Shown here: positions 46,160-57,749 of the stretch, in pieces | Numbering within the stretch: the first letter of the stretch is position 1 | Layout: each line of letters opens with the position of its first letter | Origin: Caprella mutica | Taxonomy: Eukaryota; Arthropoda; Malacostraca; Amphipoda; Caprellidae | Assembly: GCA_947561585.1 (NCBI GenBank) | Contig: CANNZV010000863.1 | Location: 62,001 to 126,000, forward strand | Length of the DNA: 64,000 nucleotides | Direction of reading: 5' to 3' | Translations under genes and position numbers: made by a program | The notes under the pieces: model-generated | What the model saw: only the letters and a program-made list of their open reading frames with translations | What the model was told of the DNA's origin: nothing | Databases searched by the model: none

Positions 46160-46389
46160 AGCCTGGCATAGACTAATAACAAATTTAATTAATTTTTGTG
46201 ATATCTTCTTTTATAGAATCCGAAAATCTTAACAGTTTTTGTGGAAACTAATACTTTTTGAGATATAAGGGTTTGAAGTTATTTATTCACTATGTATTAC
46301 TGAAGAAATAAAAATTTAAAAAATTCGTTTCACACTCTTTTTGGCAAATTTTGGTCAAAGATAGCCGTAATTTTTCGTATCCTCTAGAT
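46160..46389. mobile_element. Palindromic MITE, left part (continues at 47801-47838)
   Basis: Same family as 33839-34535. It is interrupted at CTCTAG by the hAT-ended element and resumes at 47801 with CTCTAGTTTGTTGTACTGCA. The remaining right arm is deleted. Confidence 0.65.
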
Positions 46390-47800
46390 CAGTGTTTCCC
46401 AACCTTTTTGTAAGGCGACCTCAATTATGCACCTCAGGCCATAACCGCGATCCCCACGATGTTTTCTGTTGAATGGTACGAGCAGTGCTGTGCAGCCTCT
46501 TTTAGGTTAATTACATTTATGTAAACATTGCGTTTTATCAGAAGCGTCATTTATAAATGGCGAATTGGGAGAATTTAAATTGCTTCAAATCGCATTATGT
46601 ATAAGCAATTTTGGTCTAACCTTTTTTTATCACCCCTATCACTTAGATCTTCAACCATCTTTATCCTTTTTTTTAACTCGAGAAGAAATGGATCATCTTG
46701 TAATTTGCCGAAACACCGTCTCTCCTTCAATTGTATGCCTTGAATTCATGCTTCACTTGAAGATCAGTGGAAGGATAGCTAAATCTTACCACCTAAAAAT
46801 GTTCGCAAGAGTTTGCGATCTTTTCAATGAGACTGGTTCCATCCACAAGAAAAATCAAATGAAAACAAAACAAGAAGAACAGAAGCAGTGTTTCAAGAGG
46901 TGAAGAGTTTCTTTGAAGAAACACTCAGTTGCTCTCCCCCACCAAAACCACATTTTGCAGGGTCGTCAGACATGGACTTCGTTTCAGTTTTTATCGTTGC
47001 ACTTCAGTTCAATTATTAACTGATGTCCACAAAGCAAAAACCACATCGAAAAAACGACTTAGTGCAGACAAATGAAAATCTTTGGAATATCTGCAATCAA
47101 ACGATAGGTACATTCCTTTCATCTGTTATTGGTGTTTCATACTTCAGATTGCTTCACGGCATTATTTGGCCCATACTGCACAATTATAAAACTAGTTCCA
47201 CACTTTGGTGAAATCAAGAAGGTGATCCACCACATTGAATGAATGCAGCTTTTAAATTTTTCAATGAAAAGTTTATAGGCCAAGTAATTTGCAGAATAAC
47301 GGAAATCCCTGGGAAGCACAATCCAGATCTCAACCCTTTTGAGTTTCTCTTCTGGGCCGCTACAAAATTTCGAGTTTAAAGGGATAACCTGGATTCCTTT
47401 GAGGATGTGTTCAAAGCTTCACTGAAGGAAATATGCTGGAGAATTTCAAGAAAGTTTGCAAGAATGTTATGAAGCGTGCTTCGTTCTGATTTCAGGCTGG
47501 AGGGGGTCATTTACAAAAACTTGAAGGACATCAGAAGATGGGCCTCACACGATATGACAAAAAATATTTAATAATCATAGAAATACATTATTTCCCATTA
47601 AAGTGATGAAACTATAATGGCATATGACGCATTTAAAGTGTTCTTAATTCGTAATTTAAAAATGATATTTCAGATGCAACACAGTATACACTCAGTGGTT
47701 CTGTCATATTATTAAATTTTTATTTGGATGCTTTGGCGACCTTATGAAAAGCGCTTGGCGACCCCACTTGGGGTCGGGACCTCAGGGTTGGGAAACAGGG
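46390..47800 (+). mobile_element. hAT-ended element (1411 bp) with 8-bp target duplication
   Basis: Left end CAGTGTTTCCCAACCTTTTT; right end on the other strand starts CCCTGTTTCCCAACC, with the internal TTGGCGACC and GGGGTCGGGACCTCAGG strings typical of Charlie-like hAT elements. Flanks are CTCTAGAT (46382-46389) and CTCTAGTT (47801-47808), seven of eight bases alike. The host site in the MITE at 34065 is unoccupied. Unexpectedly, the interior codes for a Tc1/mariner-superfamily transposase. Confidence 0.7.
46680..47580 (+). pseudogene. Mariner/IS630-superfamily transposase remnant inside the hAT-ended element
   Basis: 46680-46903 encodes a helix-turn-helix of the DUF4817 type (FARVCDLFNETGSIHKK). 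From about 47130 another frame gives SYFRLLHGIIWPIL, then QEGDPPH, FFNEKFIGQ, the catalytic-site block PDLNPFEFLFW (about 47323) and a C-terminal tail to about 47570. Stops and frameshifts lie at 47209, 47245, 47377 and elsewhere, and the middle with the first catalytic Asp is not recognisable. Family order matches mariner-like DDE enzymes. Confidence 0.6.
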
Positions 47801-47839
47801 CTCTAGTTTGTTGTACTGCACACTTCATGATTGATTGAA

Positions 47840-48365
47840 CAAGTTTGGTTTTTTACCTTTATATAGCCATAACTCTCTCCTTTGCTTATACTTTTGTACA
47901 GCCTTTATTCTTCCCTCTTCCTTTTCTTTACCTTTGTACAGCCTTAACTCTTCCCTTTCTTTACCTTTGTACAGCCTTACCTCTTCCCTTTCTTTACCTT
48001 TGTACAGCCTTTATTCTTCCCTTTTTTTACAACAGTTCATCACACACTGTATCATTTTCTGAAGCCCTTTTCAAGGCTCTTGTCTTTCCAGATAATTTTT
48101 CTTTTTAGCATAATATTTATTTTAACATTATATTTTCTTTGTCTTCTAGTCATTTAATTGAGTACTACCATACTACCATACATTTAATCAATAATAAATT
48201 GGTTGTGAACGCTCACAGCAGGTGACTTTTTATATACCATATGTAGAGTATCATTTCTTTGTATTTTTTTCTCCGAAAGACAAAGCATTGCGTTAATTAA
48301 AGGTTAATTTAATTTAAAATATTAATAGTAATGCCCATCGACAAAAGGGAAGCTGTAAAAAATAG
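47840..48365 (-). repeat. Upstream duplicated block of gene A with 33-bp minisatellite
   Basis: Array at 47880-48035 with four to five units; then CACACTGTATC and the same 48060-48360 sequence as at 35030-35320. Two plus ORFs over the array are artefacts. Confidence 0.7.
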
Positions 48366-49126
48366 GTGATTTATTAACACTAGAAATATAATATTGATTT
48401 TATCCAAATTTATTATTTATATTTATTGTTCTACTTGATCAAACATATCCGAATGGATCTAACATGTTCAAATGAATCTAACATGTTCAAAATGTTGTTT
48501 AAAAATGTTTTGACATGTGATAGCTTGTGCAAACATATTTTAAGTGAAGAATTTCTGTATGGTTTATCGTGATAATGCGATGTCATTACTATCAAAATCT
48601 AAATATTATGCCTGTAAATATAATAAATAAATTAATAAACTTTACGATTTCACTGTTAATTAACTCAACTGTTTGTCATTATGTAGACACACATAATTCA
48701 CAACCACGAGTTCATTAAGGTGATCTCATCGAACCATTCATTGCTAAACTTTCTATACTCTATGATATTGTTTATCATCAGCTAACTATTATTAATATAA
48801 CTTGCACTATCTTATCGTATTTATTTGGTATTGTATAGCACTATCTTATCATATTCAAATTAATATTAAGTAATTGGATTATATTGGGCAAGTACTTACA
48901 ATCGATATAATTAAAGTAATTATTCAATTATTAATACGGTGAAAAACTTTAATTTTACAACTCAGAAATATAATTCCTACTTTATATAAAAACTTTAACT
49001 TTATATAGCTTTAATTTTATATAACTCTAACTTTATATAGATCTAATTTTAAATAACTCAAACTTTTATAACTCTAACTTTATAACTCAGATATATAACT
49101 CTTTAATCCCTTCAATTACATAATCA
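48366..49126. other. AT-rich spacer with short repeats
   Basis: Contains a two- to three-unit ATGTTCAAATGAATCTAAC repeat (48435-48492) and a run of TTTATATAACTCTAAC-like units (48960-49095). No gene. Confidence 0.45.
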
Positions 49127-49634
49127 ATGTTAGGAAATGCCGCTCTAAATTTAAGTCTTTTTATTTAAGTGCTAAATTCGTGTAGGAGTACGAATTCAAT
49201 TATAAATCCAGTTTTAATCTTGCCGTCTGTAAATTATGGAAGGCATTTTTACCACCTAGAATCCAGGAAAATACGGGTTAATTTGGCCTTCAGCCACCTT
49301 ATATAACGGGCTTAAGATCTCTTTACCCCGTTCACTTCAGTTTCGTAATCCAGCCCAGATCGACTAAAAGTGTCCTATCGGTTATAGAGTTTGTGTAACT
49401 TTAAGTGTTCAGCTCTAAGTGTCTTGAGACAATCGATCAGTTAACACTTGGATATCATTCCATAAATTAACTCTGTGCTTGTATTAATATGTGCCAATAG
49501 TTAAAAACTTATAATAATTATGTTTCAACTAACTCTTTTTCTTACTATTAAAAGAGAACACTTCATTATTAAATCGTTATTTACAAAAAGACATACAATG
49601 TGTTGAAGTGTAATAAACCGGTTGATTAAGTACA
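49127..49634 (+). promoter_or_regulatory. Possible solo LTR with TATA box, initiator and polyA signal
   Basis: Starts TGTTAGGAAATGCCGC and ends at ...GTACA. It contains TTATATAACGG (about 49298), an arthropod initiator-like CTTCAGTTTCG about 37 bases on, and AATAAA near 49613. This is the layout of an LTR read on the plus strand. No second copy in the window and no target duplication, so it could also be an ordinary promoter. Confidence 0.35.
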
Positions 49635-50390
49635 TAGAATTGTGTTAAATTTGTTTTACTACCCAAACTAATTAATAGATTGACTAATAAGAAAAGCATA
49701 GTTAATTATTATCTATAAAAGAAAGACAAATTGAAGAATGGAAAGTACCCGCAAAATTAACAAAGAAATTATTTAATTATATAATAAAATTAAAAGTTAA
49801 TAGCAAGTTAATCATCAAAAGGTTCGATATTGTTACAGAAATATTTGAATACATTTGATAAATACTTTTGTCTAGCAAAGTAGAACTCATCATACAATAG
49901 GTATTGTTAAAGAAACCTGTTTAGATAATAATGAACCATTATAGAAATGTTAAAGCAAGAAACTTAGTCTAAATATGTATATGAAGTCCTTTTCACGATA
50001 TATTGGATAAGGCATTTAGTCAAACTCTTTAGAAATAGGACAATAGCCACACAAATTTACTTGCGAGCCAATTAGGCCATAGATGCGTATTGTAAATACC
50101 TTTTCTTAGTTAGGTCTACGAATTGCAATTTAATGGGAGTCTGTAGCCAGTGCTATATTGAAAAGAAAACCGAACACTCATCAGAAACTTGTAAATCTAC
50201 TTCATTAAGTGGTAGTTCATCGGTGTCTAAATTTTATTTAGAGACGTGACAGAGCTCGTTTATAAGAGGAAAAAGTTCTATATAATTCAACATAAATCTT
50301 TTTTTAAGATATCTGCATTAGAAAATGCTTCAGATAGAAAAATACTGAATTTATTCATAAGATATTGTTATTGATTTTCTTTTTCAAACA
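49635..50390. other. Spacer, nothing recognised
   Basis: AT-rich, no open frame or repeat of note. Confidence 0.4.
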
Positions 50391-50735
50391 TAACTTCTAA
50401 ACAAAACCTTTAATTTCAAATATCTCTATGCTGTTAGTCAAAGAACTTCCAAATATGTGGATGTGAACAACCAGCTTCGTCGATGTTATTAGTTCGAGGA
50501 AGATGGACATTAGTTCTACAGTGGGTGTTCCACAAAGATACTTGGAATGTTGGAGGCTGACGTGCTTTACGATATTACCTCCCATTATAAGCATCCTCAA
50601 AATAATTCAATATCTGAACTCCTCCTTCTGGCATTAGATCAGATAACGTGTAAAACACAGTTTCAATATCGTCAGGATACTTTGATACTTTATTTGTAAA
50701 CAACATATTAAAATCTGTCTATCTGCATCCAGAGG
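50390..50735 (-). pseudogene. MULE-type transposase C-terminal fragment
   Basis: Minus strand, from about 50690: YFEDAYNGR, a stop, then YRKARQPPTF, SLWNTHCRT, LPRTNNIDEA and HPHIWKFFD. The series P-F-x-x-S-L-W-N, P-R-T-N-N and H-P-x-I-W-K-F is the familiar C-terminal part of animal MULE transposases. A stop (about 50575) and loss of the usual EGWH spacing show decay. The 67-codon ORF here is in a different frame. Upstream catalytic domain not found. Confidence 0.5.
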
Positions 50736-50925
50736 GGGATTTTGTCCGGAGGGGGATTTTGTTCGGAGGGGTTTTTGTCCGGAGGGGGATTTTGTTCGGA
50801 GGGGTTTTTGTCCGGAGGGGGATTTTGTCCGAAGGGGGATTATGTCCGGAGGGGGCTTTTGTCCTGAGGGATTTTTTGTCCGGAGGGGATTTTTGTGTCC
50901 GGAGGGGGCTTTTGTCCTGTTTCCC
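50735..50925 (+). repeat. GGAGGGGGATTTTGTCC minisatellite
   Basis: About ten units of 17-19 bases, alternating GGAGGGGGATTTTGTCC and GGAGGGGTTTTTGTCC. Unusually G-rich on the plus strand for this region. The ORF across it is an artefact. Confidence 0.85.
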
Positions 50926-50929
50926 TAGA

Positions 50930-51845
50930 AATCACATGTCAAATTCATTGGACTTAATTAAAAATACAGTAAACAGTGCAAAATTTTTTTAGATACTGTC
51001 TCTACCGCATCAGTTTCTATCGATACAATGATGGGGGCTAAATGTTTTACGGATATATTTTATGAAGTTAACTCTTCTCTGATTCGTTAGCAAGGAGGAG
51101 GAGCCAACTGGAGGCGGAGAGCTAACTCATTTGTGCTCCACCCCCTGTTGGCTAATCCTACTTAGATAATTATAGTCTTGAGTTAAATTAGATTACTATT
51201 CAATATAATATGATCTTTGCAGATGACGGTAATGTAGGTTGTTGTGTTTGTTAGTTTTTTGTACTTCACATTTTTAGAATATTCAATGACGAAGGGTTCA
51301 CAAAGTGACACGCCCCAATATAAACTTGAAAGTCAATCTTCAAAAGCACTTAATGAGTTAATTACCTTAAAAATATTATCCTAAAAAAACTTATCCGCAA
51401 GGAACATTATTTTTATAACCATATATCATTATTAGTAGTAACTTTATAATTTATGAACTACGAGATGCCACTCCTCTATTCAGTTAAGAGTATATTAGTA
51501 TACATGATATCTGTACCATGATTGAGGGGCATTCTCCCAAATGACAATTGGCCGAAATATTTTTATTTTGAAGACATCAAATGGGATAGTAATATTACTT
51601 TATATAATAAAATAATAACTATATATAATGTGTTCTATAATATATAGTAGTTAAAGTATATAAAAAAACTTTGTCTGAAATAAAATAAACAATGATAAAC
51701 AAGTTCAAAAGTATGAAGCGATGCTTTTTCCTGCTCGTATATTTGTGATGAGATCCATGATTATTAAAAAAATCAAATTGTTGAGCAGCATATCATTGCA
51801 GTTCGTAATATGGATACACATATAAATTAAATTGAACATAAAATT
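50930..51845. other. Spacer with MITE fragment
   Basis: 51225-51325 is a decayed piece of the palindromic MITE (TGTTGTGTTTGTTAG, GTGACACGCCCC). The rest is AT-rich without recognisable genes. Confidence 0.4.
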
Positions 51846-51849
51846 CCCT

Positions 51850-52020
51850 TTCTGGATCGCAAGAGTCATTCGCTGTTGGAATTAGGTAGACTCCCTTGGA
51901 TCGTTCGTTGTCGCAACAATGCGTCTAACTCTGGACCTCATGATTGAGAAGGTCGTACTGCCGTACGTTCCTGTGGTCTCTATGGCAATTGACTCAAATA
52001 TGTAAGTTCCTGAAGGAATT
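51850..52020 (-). pseudogene. Second fragment of the broken cysteine-containing gene
   Basis: GTCATTCGCTGTTG, TCGTACTGC and the following bases match 4545-4680, the 3' end of the pseudogene at 4560-6560. Only the last few dozen codons remain, with changes. It shows that sequence is dispersed, as a mobile element would be. Confidence 0.45.
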
Positions 52021-53100
52021 TTCTCTTTTGTAAGGATTTTATTCTTCTTGTGTATAATGGTCTTTAAAAAAAATTAAACGGAGGCTGCAATTCGTAATAT
52101 GGATATATGCCATTTACAGTTCTAGTTGAACTCTGCGTTGAAGACTTTTTTCAGATTTCAAGCTTTCGATTTTGACACAGATATATAGAAAGTAGAAATA
52201 CTCTATAGAATTAATGTAGTTAGCAATAGCTATAGATAGTAACTAATTTTCTAATTTTTTGTTTCATATTTAAATATTTGACAGATTAATTAATATTAAT
52301 AAACTTAAGGATATACAGCTTAAATAGAAAGACGGTACCCAACATACAACCATTGGTCATAAAATTCATTGTCAGGTCCAGGTTTTCCACCCTTCTCCTG
52401 ATGATGAATAAATAAATGACTTTCAGCCAAATGTACATTCGGTCAATTATCTTTCGATCAGATATCCGCACACGCTCTACTACACATATAATATATAAGT
52501 AGATGAATTAAAACTTTGCACTATAGAGTATACAGTGAACACATTATAGAAAATTTATTATCATTATTTCTTGTGCTTATAATTAAAAATAAATATTTGA
52601 CGATCGTTAAATATAAATCATAAACATGCAATGTATGATGTAGACAATCAATACAAGTTATATTTGAGGCAATGATTTTGTTTATTGAAAAGGTCAAAGT
52701 CTTCAACATTGAAAATAAGTTATATTGTATTATTATTTCTCATAATATTTTGCAGAGGATAATCCCAATTATTTATGGATTTGTACCATTGTCTACGAAA
52801 ACAAATATTAAAAACATATTGATATTGATAATGGATTACCCTAATTAGAATTTACATGAATAACCTATCTGATGTTATATAATAAATATATTTAAATGTA
52901 AGAAGCAAGTAATTATGATGGACCAGAAATTAACCTCATAAAGATAGAGAACTGAGTAAAGATAAAAAAAACAGACAATTTCCTTTAGATTTATATAAAT
53001 ATATAGTGTAAATGATTATTTAATATTATAAATGATAATATACCAAATAAATAGAACAAGCAATATGATAAGGGACAATATATATTTATATATATATATG
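52021..53100. other. AT-rich spacer
   Basis: Two minus ORFs of 61-62 codons lack any domain. The end has a TATATATATATG microsatellite (about 53080-53100). Confidence 0.4.
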
Positions 53101-53104
53101 GGTC

Positions 53105-53195
53105 TAGGACATTTCGTCCACGGACATCTTGTCCACGGGCATTTCATCCAACGGACATTTCGTCCATGAACAATTCGTCCACGAATGGCTTTATT
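53105..53195 (+). repeat. Word repeat GGACATTTCGTCCACG, left member of an inverted pair
   Basis: Four to five units of about 18-20 bases. The complementary spelling GGACGAAATGTCCGTGG lies at 55248-55340, so the two arrays face each other across 2.1 kb. Confidence 0.75.
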
Positions 53196-54130
53196 ATGTA
53201 TTTTAAAGTATTTATGGAAATTTTTTTGTATTATTTTTCATTATTAAATTAATAGGCAGGTGTAAATATGCAATGATATAATAGTGATTTAAGCCATACA
53301 TGAATAAACACATAATTTTTTTTTATCTATCCATTATACAGTTATAAAATAAAATATGCTAAACGGATTGACTGTACCGTTTTTCTCTTCATTTTACCGT
53401 TTATTTTATGTAAATATGTTGCTTAGTTTTTAAATTATTAAATTTCGAAATGTGTCAGGTTTTTATTGAGCACCCGGTATATCTACCTCGTTTAAAATTT
53501 TGCATTAATTAATGAATTATGAGTATCTAAAATTTAGAAATGAAATAACAGGGTCCTAACAAGAATAAATGTGTGGATACTTAGGAATTAGTGTAATTAC
53601 AATAGAGGTGAATAATTATTATTATTTTATATGTATAAGTCAAAAATATGAAACAGTCCAATAACACGGACGTTATTACGTTTATATAATTAAATGTAAC
53701 ACTAAAAAGTACTAATATATAGCTATTTTTTTATGTCATATCTTTAGTAGTATATTATATACCTGCATATTATGTATGTAATTTAGGTAATATCACTGTT
53801 AAAAAAATACTGCTATAAAATAATAATTTCTGAAGCAAGAGTGCATCTAATTATCTAATCTGAATACTACTATTGATAATTATTGTAGTTACAGCTTACA
53901 GTGAAATATAGGTACACTTCTAAAAATGTCTCCGTTTTCTATGTTCATGTACTGTAATAACATCAAGGCATGCCAGGTAATTATTACAGATTTTATAAGA
54001 CTCGAGTATAATAAAAGCGGGGCCTGGCTGTTTATAATTAAAAAGTTTTCTTTTTTATTATTTTACTGATGCCGGCCAACAGGATAAAAAGATTGCAATA
54101 AGAATTTAGGCAAAGACCATACATTTCTAA
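53196..54130. other. AT-rich spacer between inverted arrays
   Basis: No gene or repeat recognised. Confidence 0.35.
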
Positions 54131-54133
54131 TTA

Positions 54134-55141
54134 CAGTAAAACTCCTGAGTTATGAAGTTTTTTTTATGAAGCATCCGAGTAATGAAGCACCTGAGTTATG
54201 AAATGCACCTCAGTTATGAAGTAGTTTTCTTTGTTTAAATCATAGAGAACTATAGTTCTTGAGGTATAACTATACCTTTTCCAAGTCAAGTTGGCAGAAG
54301 TGAATAATGAATTGGCAGAATTGAAAAATGAATTGGCACAAGTGAAAGTCATATTGAAGAAATAAAAATGAAAAATGCAATTATGACAAGCAGTTACAAA
54401 ATTAAGTGTTTTTTTAATGAAAATTACAACTTTAATACAATAGTGGGTTATTGCAATCTTCTCCACTAGAATAAGATAGAGTATTTATTATAAGATAATA
54501 CTCCATTATAGAATGATACTCTATTGTAGGATAATACTCTACTATAAGATAATACTCTATTATAGGATAATACTCTATTATAGAATAATACTCTATTATA
54601 GGATAATACCCAATTATAGGGTAATATCCCATTATAGGATGATACCCAATAACTATTATAAGATGATACTCAAATATGGGATACCACCTAATGTATAATT
54701 GTGTATTATCCTATAATGGAGTATTATATATGAATATGTAAATCAGGAAGGCAAAGATTTACTATATCAGATTAGTTTATCAATAAATCGGATATATTGA
54801 GTATAAACTGTGTTTTCTTTATTGTTTGAGGTTTAAATGATGTGTATTTTTGTTAATGATTTAAAATTAGTCATAAATGACTACTACCATGATATATATT
54901 AACTTTTGTACAATAATGAGTTGCTATATTTATTTCCCACAACATTAACCTAATATTTGTTTAATTACCTCAATTTTGTATAAAATATTAGTGCACATCC
55001 ATATAAGAATTATACCATAGTTATCCCTCAATGACAAAAATTCTAATGATTTTAATCACAGAAAACTCCCACTGCACACGAATTATGAAGTGACTCTGAG
55101 TTATGAAGTAACAATTCCTTCAAAACTCAGGAGTTTCACTG
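54134..55141. mobile_element. 1008-bp pogo/mariner-type MITE with CAGTGAAACTCCTGAGTT ends
   Basis: The left end reads CAGTAAAACTCCTGAGTTAT and the right end on the other strand CAGTGAAACTCCTGAGTTTT. TA flanks both sides (54132-54133, 55142-55143). Several subterminal copies of GAGTTATGAAG follow at each end. An 18-bp minisatellite lies inside. No transposase found. Confidence 0.75.
54430..54715. repeat. 18-bp palindromic minisatellite, about 14 copies
   Basis: Core AATACTCTATTATAGGAT, period 18, self-complementary. Because 18 is a multiple of three, ORFs stay open on both strands; both are artefacts. Confidence 0.9.
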
Positions 55142-55247
55142 TAACATCAAATAAGGGTGCTAAATACTCTTATATTACAGAATATTTATATATAATATGA
55201 TATATAAAATAAAACACACAATCAATATAATACAAAATAAAGCAATT

Positions 55248-55340
55248 CATGGACGCATTGTTGCGTGGACGAAATGTCCGTTGGACGAAATGTGAATGGA
55301 CGAGATGTCCGTGGACGAATTATTGTCCGTGGACAAAATA
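55248..55340 (+). repeat. Word repeat GGACGAAATGTCCGTGG, right member of the inverted pair
   Basis: Four to five units: GGACGAAATGTCCGTT, GGACGAGATGTCCGTG, GGACAAAATATCCGTG. Each unit is itself palindromic. Confidence 0.75.
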
Positions 55341-55664
55341 TCCGTGCACGTATATGGGTATGCATACTTTAAATTATTATTAATTGAAAGATTATTGACG
55401 GGAAACTTCTGATCTGAAATTGTTGTAACAATCAAATTTGTTTCCTTTCAACCACATGAATTCTTGTAAGAAGTCATATTTACATTTTTTTTAACATTTA
55501 TGTTTTGCATCCAAGCATGCGCGTAATCCTGATTTTATGTTTGTTCCAGTAGTCCTTGAATTTTGTGTGTTCAACTAACATAGATCCTTGAATGAACTAT
55601 CGTATCTATGATTCCAAAATATTATAATTCCTATTATTGTTAAAATATTAAAAAATTAACAAGC

Positions 55665-55850
55665 GTTGAGTCAGTGCCCAAATTATATCCCGTCTTGCAG
55701 GACGGTCAATTCCTTATTTTGGGGTCACATGATTGACAATCTGGCGTCAGTTCCATACAGTAATGATATAACTGAAACAAAATATAGTTTTACACCGTCG
55801 TTCTCATCGTCCTGCAAACGCTGCAACACTACCTTTCTCTAGTTAGGTCT
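55665..55850 (+). repeat. Dispersed repeat with TGCAGGACG, copy 2
   Basis: Same family as 37862-38095 (minus) and 58215-58385: CGTCTTGCAGGACG, CCTTATTTTGGGGTCA, CGCTGCAACACTACC. Confidence 0.6.
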
Positions 55851-56142
55851 AGTGTGTATCATCACTCTAAAGAATTTATCCAACAAATTAAAAAGCTTTT
55901 TGGTTTGCTGGATAATTTTTTTTATTTCAGTTTAAAAATATTCAGTATAAAAATTACAAATATGAGGTGAAAGAGTTCTAGGTAAATATCGATTCAGAAA
56001 ATTCCTCCACGGAAAGTTTCTCTTTGGAAAATTCCACTGCATAATGCTTGATCAAGAAAAACATTAAATAAGACATTATATCTTAGTGGACAACATTTTA
56101 TTAGTTAAATATTTCTAGAATTATGAGTGTCGCTTATAAGTG

Positions 56143-56316
56143 TAGGATTGTGACTTTATGCTTTACAATTCCAGATCCCGAAAATATTATAGACGTAGAG
56201 AATTAAAGAGTATTGAAAGGTTCTACACCAGCGGTATATAGTATTCGATACCATTCCATTTAGCCTATGATATTCTTGGTACTTGGTGATTCTTATAACT
56301 ATGGATGTGATAAAAT
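56143..56316 (-). mobile_element. Decayed copy of the 179-bp hAT-type MITE
   Basis: AGATCCCGAAAATATTATAGACG and TCGATACCATT match the reverse complement of 13322-13500. Ends are too worn to see a target duplication. Confidence 0.6.
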
Positions 56317-56319
56317 GCC

Positions 56320-56890
56320 TTAAAAATCAAAAATATCATAGGTTTTTTCTATGTTATGAAAAGTTAAGGTATAAATATAATTTTTATGAGGTTTCAGTAT
56401 TAACTTAACTTTTCCTAAGTAATATATGGGTGATCTCAATATTTTCTAATATATATATATATATTATCCAATATTCATAATTAATTCTACCAAGGACTAT
56501 TCCCTCATATATTTATTTATTAATTTCGAGCATCCATCTATAACTCACAAAAAATGTAAACTTATAGTAATAAGAATAAATAAAATAGGAATGCTTTTCC
56601 CACTACCTTATATGTATATATAATTTTATATCTTTATACCTAAATTTTTTTTTTTTCATGATAAAGAGAATGCAAACATCAAATTCAAAATACAAATACT
56701 TTAAGTTAGCAAAACAATATTTTTGTTATCAAATGGATTAACAAAAAGTAATTGGCAGGTGTTTTAATTTGGTGACCCGTAAATTCCATCCCGGTAAGTG
56801 ACACCCTAGATATACATATAAACTTTGATGGAAAATATTGTCTCTTAAGAATTAAAAATTAATATATTTGAAACATTTAAATTTATTGGG
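56320..56890. other. AT-rich spacer
   Basis: An AT dinucleotide run near 56450-56464 and a small word repeat (AATTCCATCCCGGTAAG, 56780-56805). No gene. Confidence 0.4.
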
Positions 56891-56892
56891 GT

Positions 56893-57052
56893 ACGTGGAG
56901 TAATAAATCAGTAGTGGAGTAATAAATCAGTAGTGGAGTAATAAATCAGTAGTGGAGTGATAAGTCAGTAGTGGAGTAATAAATCAGTAATGGAGTAATA
57001 AATCAGTAGTGGAGTAATAAATCAATAGTGGAGTAATAAATCAGTAGTAAAT
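56893..57052 (+). repeat. 19-bp tandem repeat GGAGTAATAAATCAGTAGT, about 8 copies
   Basis: Very uniform units with single-base changes (GTGATAAG, CAGTAATGG, CAATAGT). Probably recent. Confidence 0.9.
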
Positions 57053-57583
57053 ACAGATTGACACCTGAAAATATTGTATCCAGATTTAGTATTTTATTCT
57101 ATAACTTTTATAAGTACAATAATTTTAGTTTGAATAGAGGGATAATTTATGTTCATGAAATACAAAAAGAGTTCGAAAAAGAAACTTGCAATAAAGAGGT
57201 ACATTCAATTTAATAAATTCAATTTTGACTGTGAAACATTATCAACCAAGGCTTTTTTTTAACACGAAATGCTAAAAGTTAGGAAAACGAATGAATTCAA
57301 AATTAGATAGTTAATATATAGATTCACATTTCGATATAAACATCATAATTAGGATGAAAGCATTACACTGGTAACCTTCTCTAAGTAGGGGAAAGAAGCA
57401 AAAGAAATTCTAAACAATAGATACAACTGCACCAGTGTTTGAAATGAGTTAGTAAGTTAGTAAAATAAACTTCTGAACTTTCATCTGACAGATAAATAGG
57501 AACAGTTGAATCTACATAAATGGCAAATATCGCTAATATAGTTCAATTAGTTGCAATAACTTAATGCGTATCAGCATACTATT

Positions 57584-57668
57584 CAACCCTAATAACCTAG
57601 CTCTTAAAAGTTTGCTCAGTAACCTATCGACTGGTGCCCCAGGACCAGTCCCTAGGTTACTAGGGTTT
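57584..57668. other. Nested hairpin region
   Basis: An inner hairpin at 57618-57661 has stems AGTAACCTA/TAGGTTACT and GACTGGT/ACCAGTC with a 2-base internal loop and an 8-base top loop. An outer repeat AACCCTAATAACCTAG pairs 15 of 16 bases with CTAGGTTACTAGGGTT, competing with the inner lower stem. Could be a tiny MITE or a structured RNA. Confidence 0.6.
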
Positions 57669-57749
57669 AATAACTAAAATTGTAATTAGAAAATAATAAA
57701 TGATTGAACAATAGTATTCTTATGAAGTGTGTAGGTAATAATAAAGAGC

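Noticed and set aside
47137..47319. 60-codon minus ORF
   Set aside because: Shadow of the mariner-type transposase remnant on the plus strand.
54432..54698. Tyrosine/isoleucine-rich ORFs on both strands
   Set aside because: Both derive from an 18-bp palindromic minisatellite.
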